A stretch of 36,788 nucleotides of DNA, from contig CAMIMS010000018.1 of NCBI GenBank assembly GCA_946221025.1, positions 1 to 36,788 on the forward strand, in the 5' to 3' direction. A program made the position numbers and the translations under genes. Source of the stretch: an uncultured Pseudoclavibacter sp. (lineage in GTDB: Bacteria; Actinomycetota; Actinomycetes; Actinomycetales; Microbacteriaceae). Positions within the stretch are counted from its first letter, which is position 1. Each line of letters begins with the position of its first letter. The notes under the pieces are model-generated. The model ran no database searches and had not been told where the DNA came from. It worked only from the letters and a program-made list of their open reading frames with translations. Shown piece by piece: positions 16,126-24,677 of this stretch.

Positions 16126-16932
16126 TTAGCGGCGAGCCTTGGTCGACGGAGCGGTCGAGACGACGGTCTCCTCGCGCTTGTTCAGCACCGAGCGAGCGCC
16201 CATGGTGCCGGCCAGCGACGAGATGACGGCGCCGAGCAGCAGACCACCGAAGGTCCACCACGCGCCGGCACCCACCTGCGGGGCAACGCGCTGTGCGGTC
16301 TCCGAAGCCTGCTGAGCGGCCTCGTTCGCCTGGCGCTGGGCCTGGTCGATCTGCTCCTGTGAGACGCCCTGAGCCTGCTGCTGAGCCTCGTTCGCGGCGT
16401 TCTCGGCGTCCTGCGGGGTGACCGAGATGGTCTGGGCCGCAGTGTTCACGGCGCCACCGGCGATGTTGCCGATGAGGCCGAGGGCGCTACCACCGAGCCA
16501 GCCGGCCAGCAGCAGGATGCTCAGCAGCGACATGGCCCAGGTGAGGAAGCCGTGGAACAGACCCGCTCGCACACCGAGCGAACCCGCAACGTAGCCGGCC
16601 GCAAGGAACGCGAGGATGAGGCCGATGATGGTCCAGATGCCGACGGCCACACCGCCAGCGCTCTGCAGACCCATTGCTGCAGCACCGAGGCTGAGCAGGA
16701 ACGCAATCGCGACGAAGGTGAGTGCACCCGCGAAAATCGCCCCCCAGGACACGTTGCCGCGCTGGATCTTGGTGCTGTCGGTACCGATCCAGGCTTCCTG
16801 GTTCGAGTGGTCATCAGCAGCGGTCTCGCGGGTCACGCGGCTCGCGCTGCTCACGTCGCCACGGGCGGCGGTGTTTTCGAACTCGATCTTGTCTTCAGAA
16901 TCGTGCGCCGGACGGTTGACGTTATTTGCCAT
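16126..16932 (-). CDS. Gly/Ala-rich membrane protein with coiled-coil insertion
   Basis: I do not name a family for this 268-residue protein. A charged ~60-residue N-terminus is followed by VSWGAIFAGALTFVAIAFLL, VAVGIWTIIGLILAFLAAGY and FLTWAMSLLSILLLAGWLGG, then a Q/A/E-rich helix (about 170-220, NEAQQQAQGVSQEQIDQAQR and on) and a last membrane segment, WWTFGGLLLGAVISSLAGTM, with a basic end. The layout resembles general-stress envelope proteins that scaffold or sense the membrane. ATG 16932 has AAGGAT nine bases upstream, after an unusually A/T-rich leader (16933-17000) that contains TATAGT on the minus strand, a possible -10 element. Confidence 0.65.
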   Translation of the reverse strand: MANNVNRPAHDSEDKIEFENTAARGDVSSASRVTRETAADDHSNQEAWIGTDSTKIQRGNVSWGAIFAGALTFVAIAFLLSLGAAAMGLQSAGGVAVGIWTIIGLILAFLAAGYVAGSLGVRAGLFHGFLTWAMSLLSILLLAGWLGGSALGLIGNIAGGAVNTAAQTISVTPQDAENAANEAQQQAQGVSQEQIDQAQRQANEAAQQASETAQRVAPQVGAGAWWTFGGLLLGAVISSLAGTMGARSVLNKREETVVSTAPSTKARR

Positions 16933-17181
16933 GAATTTTTTATCCTTATATGCAAAAGAAAAGGCAGAACGGCGGCTCCACCTCGTAAACAACTATAACC
17001 GAATGTGCGAAATCCCGCTGTGAATGCGCACAGAATGTGGGCGCACGTTCGGTACTCGATGATGACACCGGGGCGGATGTGAACAGCCGCGTTCACTGAG
17101 CAGTTCCGCGCTGTGATTGGTGCGTCCTTGCGTCCACGGGGCACGGCGCCCGCACGGCCGACACGCGACCGCACGGTGCGA

Positions 17182-18540
17182 CTAAATCCCGAGAATCGAG
17201 CGCGCAATCAGGAAGTAGATCACAAGCCCCGCGGCATCGACGAATGTCGAAATGAACGGGTTTGAGAACACGGCCGGGTCGACCTTCAACGACCGGGCGA
17301 TGATCGGCATGAGGCCACCCACGGTCGCCGCCGCCGTGCACACGGCAAGCAGGCTCAACCCAAGCACCATCCCGACTTGGAAGTCGAACACGAATCCGGC
17401 AATGACGAACGCCAACAGTCCAAGTACGAGCCCCAGGCTGAACCCGACCCGCAGTTCACGGGTGAGCACGCGAAGCGCATCATTCGGTCGAACATCGCCG
17501 AGGGCGAGCGCACGCGTCACCGTCGTCGCGGCCTGGTTACCGGTGTTCCCACCGGTACCGATCAGCAGCGGCACGAACAGTGACAGGATCGTCATCGTCG
17601 CGAGCGTGTCTTCGAAGATCGCGAGCACTTGAACGGTCAGGGTCGCACCGATCGCGAGCACAAACAGCCACACGATTCGCGAGCGCACCAGGCTCATCAC
17701 TGGCGTTGAGAGGTACGGGCGACGAAGCGGCTCCACACCACCCTGGCGGGCGGCGTCCTCCGACTCCTCACGCTCAAGAATGCGCACCGCATCGTCAATC
17801 GTGAGGATTCCGACGAGACGGTTCTCGCTGTCAACAACCGGTAGGGCGAGCAGGCCGAGGTCCGCGCATCGACGCGCCGCCGCTTCGGCATCTTCGGTCG
17901 CGCGGGCGGTGACCGGGTCGCGCATGAGCTCCCCGACCGGAGTCTCGTTCTCGGCGCTCATGAGGTCGCGAAGGCCGACCACTCCGACGACGCGGCGTTC
18001 ATTGTCGAGCACCGGAACGGTGTAGATGGTCTCGGCTTCTTTCGCCTCCGAGCGGATGTAGCGGAGCGCCGACTCAACGCTCGAATCCGGGTGTGAACTC
18101 AGCACCTCCGGGCTCATGCTGCGGCCAACGGAGTACTGCGGGTAGCCGAGCACCTCTGAGGTGAGCGCTCGCTCCGACGGTGGCAGACCGCGCATCAGAC
18201 GCTTGGCGACGACCGCGGGCATTTCATCCATGAGCGCGACTCGGTCGTCCGGGTCGAGCTCGGCGAACAGCACCGCGACGTCCTCGGCCTGCAGACCGTG
18301 CAGCAGGTCGCTCTGCAGCGACGCATCGAGCGCTTCGAACACCTCGAGCGCTTCCTGCTTTGGCAGGAGGCGGTACACCGTGGCGCGCTCACGTTCGCCC
18401 AGGCGCTCGAGCAGGTCAACGATTTGCCGCGGCCAGAGCATGCGAAGCTGCGACGAGAGCGCACTGAGATCCCTCGCATCCAGCGATCGTTCAACCGCTT
18501 CGACCGCGGCGGGCGGGGCGTAGTGCTGCTCTTCCGTCAT
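17182..18540 (-). CDS. mgtE: magnesium transporter MgtE
   Basis: The 452-residue protein has all MgtE parts. The N domain has LWPRQIVDLLERLGERERATV and LDPDDRVALMDEMP. Two CBS domains include YTVPVLDNERRVVGVVGLRD and LGLLALPVVDSENRLVGILT. The five-helix pore domain includes LFVPLLIGTGGNTGNQAATT and GGLMPIIARSLKVDP. MgtE is a Mg2+-gated channel in the cytoplasmic membrane; the cytosolic domains close it when Mg2+ is plentiful. Length is standard. It diverges from the glutaminase gene over about 255 bp, where I saw no convincing Mg2+ riboswitch. Confidence 0.95.
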   Translation of the reverse strand: MTEEQHYAPPAAVEAVERSLDARDLSALSSQLRMLWPRQIVDLLERLGERERATVYRLLPKQEALEVFEALDASLQSDLLHGLQAEDVAVLFAELDPDDRVALMDEMPAVVAKRLMRGLPPSERALTSEVLGYPQYSVGRSMSPEVLSSHPDSSVESALRYIRSEAKEAETIYTVPVLDNERRVVGVVGLRDLMSAENETPVGELMRDPVTARATEDAEAAARRCADLGLLALPVVDSENRLVGILTIDDAVRILEREESEDAARQGGVEPLRRPYLSTPVMSLVRSRIVWLFVLAIGATLTVQVLAIFEDTLATMTILSLFVPLLIGTGGNTGNQAATTVTRALALGDVRPNDALRVLTRELRVGFSLGLVLGLLAFVIAGFVFDFQVGMVLGLSLLAVCTAAATVGGLMPIIARSLKVDPAVFSNPFISTFVDAAGLVIYFLIARSILGI

Positions 18541-18795
18541 GGGCTTCTCTTTTCATCGTGACGGGGACCGGCCCTTGGCGCGGGCGGTCGGCGACGGGCG
18601 CGAGCTAAGAGAGCGAACGTGCGCCTCGAAAATGGTAGAGGCTCACCGGCCCAAGCGCTGGCTAACCCACCCTCGGCCGATGAACACGTCCCCGCTCGGG
18701 CGCGACGCTTGGGCATAGGCTCGCATGGCCAGCGCACATGAGAGCGGCCTTTAAGGTCGCGTCGGCGGCTCCGCGTCGCCGTTAGGAGGAACTGC

Positions 18796-20028
18796 GTGCC
18801 GAATCCGATTCCCGCGAGGCTCGAGCGGATGCTCGAAGAGGTTCGACCGAACACCGACGGTGAAGTCGCGAACTACATCCAGCAGCTTCGCGAAGCCGAT
18901 CCCGAAAAGCTCGCCATCGCGATGTGCACGGTCGATGGAAACCGCTACTCGGCGGGTGACGATGAGCACGAATTCTCCATCCAGTCGATCTCGAAACCGT
19001 TTGTGTACGGGATGGCGCTCGAGCAGCTCGGGCCGGATGAGGTCGCGAGCGTCGTCGGTGTCGAGCCATCGGGTGAGGCGTTTCACGAGCCATCGCTCGA
19101 CGAAGACACGATGCGGCCGGACAACCCGATGATCAACGCCGGCGCGATCGCCGTGAACCAGCTCATCGGCGGACCGGATATGCCCGTGGCCGAACGCGTT
19201 GAGGCGATTCGCGGAATGCTTGGCCGACTCGCCGGGCGTGAGCTCGCCCTCAATGAGGAACTCGCGAAGGAGGAATTCGACTCCGGTGAGCGAAACCTCG
19301 CGATCGCGCACCTGTTGCGCTCGCACGAGATCATTCAGGCTTCCGCGCACGATGCGATCGAGAGCTACACCGCGCAGTGCTCGATCATGGTGACTGTGCG
19401 CGACCTCGCGGTGATGGCGGCGACCCTCGGAAACGGTGGGGTGAACCCGGTCACCGGCGAGCGCGTGTTCAAAGCGTCAACCAGTCGCGCGGTGCTCTCG
19501 GTGATGAGCTCTGCCGGCATGTACGACGCTGCCGGCAGGTGGATGATGCAGGTCGGCATCCCGGCGAAGTCCGGTGTTTCGGGCGGACTCATCGGCACAA
19601 TGCCGGGCCAGCTCGGCATCGCCACCCTCGCGCCACGGCTCGATGCGCAGGGCAATAGCGTGCGGGGCGTCGAGCTCTTCAAAGCGCTCTCGACCGAGCT
19701 CGGCCTGCACCTGATGAGTTCTGACTTCGCGATCGCGACCCCGCTTCGCTCCCTCACGACCGAAGACGGCATCACCACCATCAAGCTTCAGGGATCGGTC
19801 ACCGTCATGGCGGCTGAGCAGGTGCTCACGGCGCTCGATGAAAACGACCTCGGCACGAAGAAACTCATCATCGACGTTGAGCACGTCACCGGGTTCCACA
19901 GTGCCGCGCTTCGCATGGTTCGCGAGGGGCTCGAACGCCTTCGCGAGCGCGGGTTGAACCTGGAGCTTCGCGACCCGGATGAAGTCGCGCAAACCCTCCT
20001 GCACATCGCAGAGGAGCGGCAGGGCTAA
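18796..20028 (+). CDS. glsA: glutaminase A with C-terminal STAS domain
   Basis: The 410-residue protein hydrolyses glutamine to glutamate and ammonia. The serine-dependent fold is clear: FSIQSISKPFVYGMAL holds the S64-x-x-K67 catalytic pair, DNPMINAGAIAV and YTAQCSIMVTVRDLAVMAAT are conserved, and GKSGVSGG appears here as AKSGVSGGLIGTMPGQ. After about residue 315 a STAS domain follows (ITTIKLQGSVTVMAAEQVLT, HVTGFHSAALRMVREGLERL), an arrangement known in some bacterial glutaminases. GTG 18796 has AGGAGG seven to ten bases upstream. The STAS domain suggests regulation by nucleotide or a partner protein. Confidence 0.93.
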   Translation: MPNPIPARLERMLEEVRPNTDGEVANYIQQLREADPEKLAIAMCTVDGNRYSAGDDEHEFSIQSISKPFVYGMALEQLGPDEVASVVGVEPSGEAFHEPSLDEDTMRPDNPMINAGAIAVNQLIGGPDMPVAERVEAIRGMLGRLAGRELALNEELAKEEFDSGERNLAIAHLLRSHEIIQASAHDAIESYTAQCSIMVTVRDLAVMAATLGNGGVNPVTGERVFKASTSRAVLSVMSSAGMYDAAGRWMMQVGIPAKSGVSGGLIGTMPGQLGIATLAPRLDAQGNSVRGVELFKALSTELGLHLMSSDFAIATPLRSLTTEDGITTIKLQGSVTVMAAEQVLTALDENDLGTKKLIIDVEHVTGFHSAALRMVREGLERLRERGLNLELRDPDEVAQTLLHIAEERQG

Positions 20029-20071
20029 GCGGTCCGAAGAACGCATCCGTGCCCCGTGGGACGATGGTGCG

Positions 20072-22612
20072 ATGCGGTTGATCGATGCCCTGACAGGCCT
20101 TGGGGATGCGCCAGACTCCGGCGCGATCGTCGACGCGTTCCTGAATTGGGCGGAAACGGCCGGCATCGCGCTCTACCCGCATCAAGAAGAAGCGCTGCTT
20201 GAAATCGCCGACGGCTCGAACGCGATCATCACCACTCCCACCGGTTCGGGAAAATCTCTCATCGCGCTCGCGGCGCATTTTCGCGCGCTCGCGGTCGGCG
20301 GTGTCTCCTTCTATACGGCGCCGCTGAAAGCGCTCGTGAGCGAGAAATTCTTCGCGCTCTGCGATGCGTTTGGCGCAGAAAACGTGGGAATGGTCACCGG
20401 CGATGCCTCGGTGAATGCGGATGCGCCAATCATCTGCTGCACCGCCGAGATTCTCGCGAATATTGCGCTTCGCGAAGGGCGGGAGGCGGATGTCGAGAAC
20501 GTGGTGATGGATGAATTCCACTTCATCGCCGAGCGTGACCGCGGCTGGGCGTGGCTGACCGGAATTATCGAGCTGCCGCAGGCGCAGCACATTCTCATGA
20601 GCGCCACGCTCGGCGATGTGACTGAGCTTCGCGCCGACCTCACCCGGCGAACCGGCCGCGATACGGCCGTGATCGGGGGAGCAGAGCGCCCGGTGCCGCT
20701 CGAATACCGCTGGGCGATGACGCCGGTTCACGAAACAGTTGAAGAGATCATTCGTGCCGGCCAGGCGCCGGTGTACATCGTGCACTCCACGCAGGCCGCC
20801 GCGCTCGAACGCGCCCAAGCCCTGCTTTCGGCGACGATCACCTCGAAAGAAGAGCGCGACGAGATTCGCGAGGCGATCGGCGGATTCCGATTCGGCAAGG
20901 GATTCGGGCAAACCCTGAAAAAACTCGTGCACGCGGGCATCGGCGTGCACCACGCGGGGCTCCTTCCGCGATACCGCCGGCTCGTGGAAACGCTCGCCCA
21001 GCGCGGGCTCCTGAAAGTCATTTGCGGCACCGACACGCTCGGCGTCGGCATCAATGTGCCGATTCGCACTGTGCTGTTCACGGCGCTCACGAAATTCGAC
21101 GGCAACCGGATGCGGCTCATGAAAAGCCGCGAATTTCACCAGATCGCCGGGCGAGCGGGCCGCGCCGGGTTCGACACCGTCGGCTACGTCGTCGCCCAAG
21201 CTCCCGATCACGTCATCGAGAACGAGCGGGCGCTCGCCAAAGCCGGCGACGATCCGAAAAAGCGCCGCAAAGTGCAGCGCAAAAAGCCGCCCGAAGGCTT
21301 TGTGAACTGGACCGAAGACAGTTTCGAGAAGCTCATCGCATCCGTTCCCGAAACGCTCACCCCGCGCATGCGCATCACGCACTCGACGCTGCTGAACCTG
21401 CTCGAGCGCGACTCAGACACGGTTGCCGATGTTTCGGCGCTCATTGATGAGGCCGCGAACGACGATGCCGACCGGCGGCGACTGCGATCGCGGGCGCTCG
21501 CGCTCGGACGGTCACTCATCGACTCGGGAACCGTCATCCGCCTACCCGAACCCGAGCCGACTGGCCGCCGCTACCGGCTCGCCGCGGGGCTCAGCGACGC
21601 CTTCGCGCTCAACCAGCCGCTCAGCGAGTTCGCGATGGCGGCGATCGAGATTCTCGACCCCGAGAGCGCGACCTACGCGCTGGATGTGGTGAGCCTCATC
21701 GAGTCGACGCTCGAGAACCCGATGGCGATCCTCCTGCAGCAGCAGTTCGCGGCCCGCGGCGAAGCGGTGGCCGCGATGAAGGCCGACGGCGTCGAATACG
21801 ACGATCGGATGGAGGCGCTCGAAGAGGTCGAGTGGCCAAAGCCCCTGGAAGAGATCATCGCCGCCGCGTACGAGGCGTATTTGCCGACGCATCCGTGGAT
21901 CGCCGAAACCCCGCCGGCGCCGAAGTCGATCGTGCGCGACATGATCGAACGGTCGATGACGTTCGGAGAGTTCGTTTCGCATTACAAGCTGCAGCGAAGC
22001 GAAGGGGTGCTGCTTCGCTACCTCTCGGATGCCTACCGGACACTTCGCCAGAGCGTGCCCGAACGGTTCGTCACCGACGAGCTCGACGACCTCATCGAGT
22101 GGCTGGGGGAGATGGTGCGCCTGACCGACTCGTCGCTCGTCGACGAGTGGGAGGCAATGACCGCCGCCGACGGTGCCGACGACCCGGAAGCGCGCATGCG
22201 CGAGATCACCGACGAAGCGAGCGCGGCCCGCACCATCACCGCGAACCCCAGGTCGTTCCGGGTGCTCGTGCGAAGCGCCATGTGGCGGCGAATCGAACTG
22301 ATGGCGCGCGATGACGTGGATGCGCTCGCGAGCCTCGACGAGAACGTGCCGGATGCGGTCATGACCTACGAGAAGTGGGATGAAGCGCTCGAGGCCTACT
22401 GGGCCGAGCACGACGAGATCCTCACCGACGCGGATGCACGCGGGCCTTCGATGATCGATATTGCCGATCAGGGCCGGATGTGGCGCGTGACGCAGACGGT
22501 CAGCGACCCGGCCGGTCACCGCGATTGGCGCCTGCACGCCGAGGTAGATCTCGACGCGAGCGACGAGGCGGATGAACTCGTGCTGCGAGTTACCGGGTTC
22601 GAACGGATGTGA
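20072..22612 (+). CDS. Ski2-like DEAD/DEAH-box helicase, DUF3516 type
   Basis: The 846-residue protein has the full SF2 helicase set: motif I TTPTGSGKS (54-62), Ia TAPLKALVSEKF, II VMDEFH (a DEFH variant, 147-150), III LMSATLGD, and VI HQIAGRAGRAGFDT. The C-terminal half, with VNWTEDSFEKLIASVPETLT, YKLQRSEGVLLRYLSDAYRT and RSAMWRRIELMA, matches the actinobacterial DUF3516 helicases, which resemble Ski2/Mtr4 and probably act in RNA processing or decay. ATG 20072 gives a start 43 bases past glsA; a GACGAT six bases before it may be a leaderless -10. Confidence 0.9.
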   Translation: MRLIDALTGLGDAPDSGAIVDAFLNWAETAGIALYPHQEEALLEIADGSNAIITTPTGSGKSLIALAAHFRALAVGGVSFYTAPLKALVSEKFFALCDAFGAENVGMVTGDASVNADAPIICCTAEILANIALREGREADVENVVMDEFHFIAERDRGWAWLTGIIELPQAQHILMSATLGDVTELRADLTRRTGRDTAVIGGAERPVPLEYRWAMTPVHETVEEIIRAGQAPVYIVHSTQAAALERAQALLSATITSKEERDEIREAIGGFRFGKGFGQTLKKLVHAGIGVHHAGLLPRYRRLVETLAQRGLLKVICGTDTLGVGINVPIRTVLFTALTKFDGNRMRLMKSREFHQIAGRAGRAGFDTVGYVVAQAPDHVIENERALAKAGDDPKKRRKVQRKKPPEGFVNWTEDSFEKLIASVPETLTPRMRITHSTLLNLLERDSDTVADVSALIDEAANDDADRRRLRSRALALGRSLIDSGTVIRLPEPEPTGRRYRLAAGLSDAFALNQPLSEFAMAAIEILDPESATYALDVVSLIESTLENPMAILLQQQFAARGEAVAAMKADGVEYDDRMEALEEVEWPKPLEEIIAAAYEAYLPTHPWIAETPPAPKSIVRDMIERSMTFGEFVSHYKLQRSEGVLLRYLSDAYRTLRQSVPERFVTDELDDLIEWLGEMVRLTDSSLVDEWEAMTAADGADDPEARMREITDEASAARTITANPRSFRVLVRSAMWRRIELMARDDVDALASLDENVPDAVMTYEKWDEALEAYWAEHDEILTDADARGPSMIDIADQGRMWRVTQTVSDPAGHRDWRLHAEVDLDASDEADELVLRVTGFERM

Positions 22613-22643
22613 CCCAGCGGGGCGCCCAGGGGGAGACAGGGGT

Positions 22644-23786
22644 ATGCGCCACACTTGTGGCATGCATCGGCGTGTCATGTTGAAGGACCCGGAGACGAGC
22701 GAGCGCTGGGGAATTCGCTGCGACGGCCTTGACACGGTGATCACCACCGGCGATGCCGGATCCCCGGGTGAGCAGCGCGAAACGCACGAATCCCTGGAAC
22801 TCGCGAGGCAGTATGCCGAGCGCGCCGAACTGCAGCAGCTTCGCCGCGGACTGAAGCTTCACGATCCGAAGCCAGAGCCCTGCCGCCCGCACGTGTTGCT
22901 CGGGCTTCGCGGCACCTACACGGGCACCTTGCCGATGGCCTCGCTCGAGGGCGTGCTGCTGTGCACCGACGACACCGTGAACTACACGGAGCTGCTCGCC
23001 GTGAATCCGCTCGGCGGAACGCGTTCGCTCGCGAGAATCTCTCCGACCTCGCGCATCTCCGAACTCGCGTACGCGGCCGGGGCGCCGGTGTTCGCGATCG
23101 TCGATCACGCCGTCTCGGTGCTGCACACCAAAGACGCGGCGCTGTACGAAATCGTGCCGCCGAGCGGCTTGCCCGCGAGCATCATCCAGCGCGTCGGCAC
23201 GCTCGCGGTCTGGTTCGACCAGGGGCATGTGGTCGTTCGCGATTTCTCGACGGATGAGGACATCGTTCGCATCCCCGCCGAGCCCGTCATGTACGGCGGG
23301 CACACCGCGCAGCTCGCAGTCGCGCTCAGCCCCGACGGGAACCGTCTGGCGCTGTGCGTGAAGCCGGGCGAAATCGCGATCATCACCGTTGCGACCGGCG
23401 AGGTCGAGCGCACGATTTATGGGCGGTTCGAGATGATCCGCCACCTGTTCTTCGCGGACGGCGGGCGATGGCTCATCGCGAAGGAGGAGTACGGCGCCTG
23501 CGCACTGCTGTGCATCGATGTTGAGACGGGCCGGCGCCGCGAGGGCTGGCCGAACTTCGGCAACCTCGGTGTCGCGCATATCGCGCTGGATGCGAGCGGA
23601 ACGCGCATCGCGATCGCCGGGCCCTTCGACCTCATGCGCATCTTCGATCTGCGAACGTTCACCCTGCGGCACGTGTTCCGCGTCGACCACGTCTCGAAGC
23701 GCTTCACCGCCGAGTGGACGGCCGACGACCGCGTCGCCACCCGCACCGACCTCGGCGTGGTCGGGATCTACTCGGTGCCGAAGTAA
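22644..23786 (+). CDS. WGR-like domain plus beta-propeller protein
   Basis: In this 380-residue protein the N-terminal ~65 residues (SERWGIRCDGLDTVITTGDAG ..., with QRETHESLELARQYAERAEL) resemble a WGR domain, a nucleic-acid-binding module of PARPs and regulators. From about residue 80 on, repeated strand groups such as LAVALSPDGNRLALCVKPGE and HIALDASGTRIAIAGPFDLM look like a WD40/YVTN-type propeller. No catalytic residues are evident. ATG 22644 has GGAG eight bases upstream; ATG 22662, six bases after CACACT, is a leaderless alternative. The gene lies 31 bases after the helicase and may be co-transcribed. Confidence 0.6.
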   Translation: MRHTCGMHRRVMLKDPETSERWGIRCDGLDTVITTGDAGSPGEQRETHESLELARQYAERAELQQLRRGLKLHDPKPEPCRPHVLLGLRGTYTGTLPMASLEGVLLCTDDTVNYTELLAVNPLGGTRSLARISPTSRISELAYAAGAPVFAIVDHAVSVLHTKDAALYEIVPPSGLPASIIQRVGTLAVWFDQGHVVVRDFSTDEDIVRIPAEPVMYGGHTAQLAVALSPDGNRLALCVKPGEIAIITVATGEVERTIYGRFEMIRHLFFADGGRWLIAKEEYGACALLCIDVETGRRREGWPNFGNLGVAHIALDASGTRIAIAGPFDLMRIFDLRTFTLRHVFRVDHVSKRFTAEWTADDRVATRTDLGVVGIYSVPK

Positions 23787-23885
23787 CGCCGAGCCGCCGG
23801 TGGGGAAGTCGCATTCATCCGACGTCGCCCAGCGGCACGCCGATCCACCCGGAATATATGCGAATGCATGTATGTTGTGGGGAGC

Positions 23886-24137
23886 ATGAAGTCCTTCGGA
23901 TTCCTTTCATTCGGTCACTACGGGCACGGTCGCGGTCACGGCGACCCGGATGCGTGGCAGATGCTGCACGATATGGTCGCCATCGCCGAGGGGGCGGATG
24001 AGATCGGCGTCAACGGCGCATACGTGCGCGTGCACCACTTCGCCCGCCAGGCGGCAGCTCCCATGCCGCTCCTTAGCGCCATAGCAGCGCGCACTGACCG
24101 CATCGAAGTGGGTACCGGCGTCATCGATATGCGCTAG
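23886..24137 (+). pseudogene. LLM-class flavin-dependent oxidoreductase, 5' part (gene split by the element)
   Basis: The 83 codons encode the N-terminus of a luciferase-like monooxygenase: MKSFGFLSFGHYGHG, HDMVAIAEGADEIGVNGAYV, PLLSAIAARTDRIEVGTGVI. The frame ends DMR-stop, where the TAG is completed by the first base of the inserted element. The rest of the protein (RYENPLYLAEEAAALDLLSD and on) continues at 32676. The joined protein would be about 355 residues, normal for F420/FMN-dependent LLM enzymes. ATG 23886 has GGGGAG upstream. The truncated product lacks most of the barrel and should be inactive. Confidence 0.9.
24125..24136 (+). repeat. left attachment site copy
   Basis: CGATATGCGCTA is shared with the right junction. 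On this side it continues into element DNA as GCGCAT, which makes a perfect 14-bp palindrome ATGCGCTAGCGCAT at 24129-24142. The crossover of the serine recombinase should lie within the 12 bp. Confidence 0.88.
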
Positions 24138-24181
24138 CGCATGTTCGTGTTATGGCTCTCGTTTTCTCGGTCCGCGTCCCT

Positions 24182-24571
24182 CTACAGGTACCGGCAGACC
24201 TGGTCTGGGCTGCATGTGTCGGGGTCCGGGTGCGCGGCGTCGTGCCGGAGGTCGGCGATGGTGCCGTGCAGGGCGGTGAGCTGGGCGATCTGCTGCTCGA
24301 TCTCGGCCAGGCGCGCGTCGAGGAGGTCTCGCACGTGCTCGCAGGGCGCGTGGCCGCTGTCGCGGATGTCGAGGATTTGGCGGATCTGGGCGAGGGTGAG
24401 GCCTGCGGCCTGGCCACGGTGAACGAAGTCGATCCGGGCGACGGCTTCGGGCGCGTAGTCGCGGTACCCGGATGGCGTCCGGTCGGCCGGGGGCAGCAGT
24501 CCCTGCTCTTCGTAGAACCGGAGCGTCTTCGAGGTGGTGCCCGCGCGTTCGGCGAGTTCTCCGATGCGCAT
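24182..24571 (-). CDS. merR: MerR-family mercury-responsive regulator
   Basis: The 129-residue protein has the MerR N-terminal HTH (MRIGELAERAGTTSKTLRFY, EEQGLLPPADRTPSGYRDY), the dimerization helix (DLLDARLAEIEQQIAQLTAL) and three cysteines, C77, C120 and C126. Mercury MerR proteins bind Hg(II) with three Cys contributed across the dimer, so the spacing supports Hg sensing, although cadmium/zinc or copper sensors are related. It diverges from merA with a shared operator between them. Without metal it should repress; with Hg(II) it should twist the long-spacer promoter and activate merA. Confidence 0.85.
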   Translation of the reverse strand: MRIGELAERAGTTSKTLRFYEEQGLLPPADRTPSGYRDYAPEAVARIDFVHRGQAAGLTLAQIRQILDIRDSGHAPCEHVRDLLDARLAEIEQQIAQLTALHGTIADLRHDAAHPDPDTCSPDQVCRYL

Positions 24572-24603
24572 TGCGGCCTCCGATCATTCGGCAGGGGCCA
24601 CGC

Positions 24604-24635
24604 TTGACCTTCCCCTGCACTGGAAGGCCCAGTAT
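24604..24635 (+). promoter_or_regulatory. MerR-type promoter/operator of the mer genes
   Basis: TTGACC (24604-24609) and CAGTAT (24630-24635) are separated by 20 bp, longer than the usual 17 and diagnostic of MerR-activated promoters. The spacer holds an inverted repeat, ACCTTCC (24608-24614) and GGAAGGC (24622-24628), the expected MerR dimer site. Confidence 0.8.
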
Positions 24636-24677
24636 GGCTGAAACGGAACAGAAGTCCAAGCCTTGACGGGAGCAGCG

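Noticed and set aside
18541..18795. Possible M-box (Mg2+ riboswitch) leader of mgtE
   Set aside because: On the minus strand GGTGAGCCTCTACC vaguely recalls the conserved GGTGAGGCTCCT element, but the other conserved blocks and paired stems were not found.
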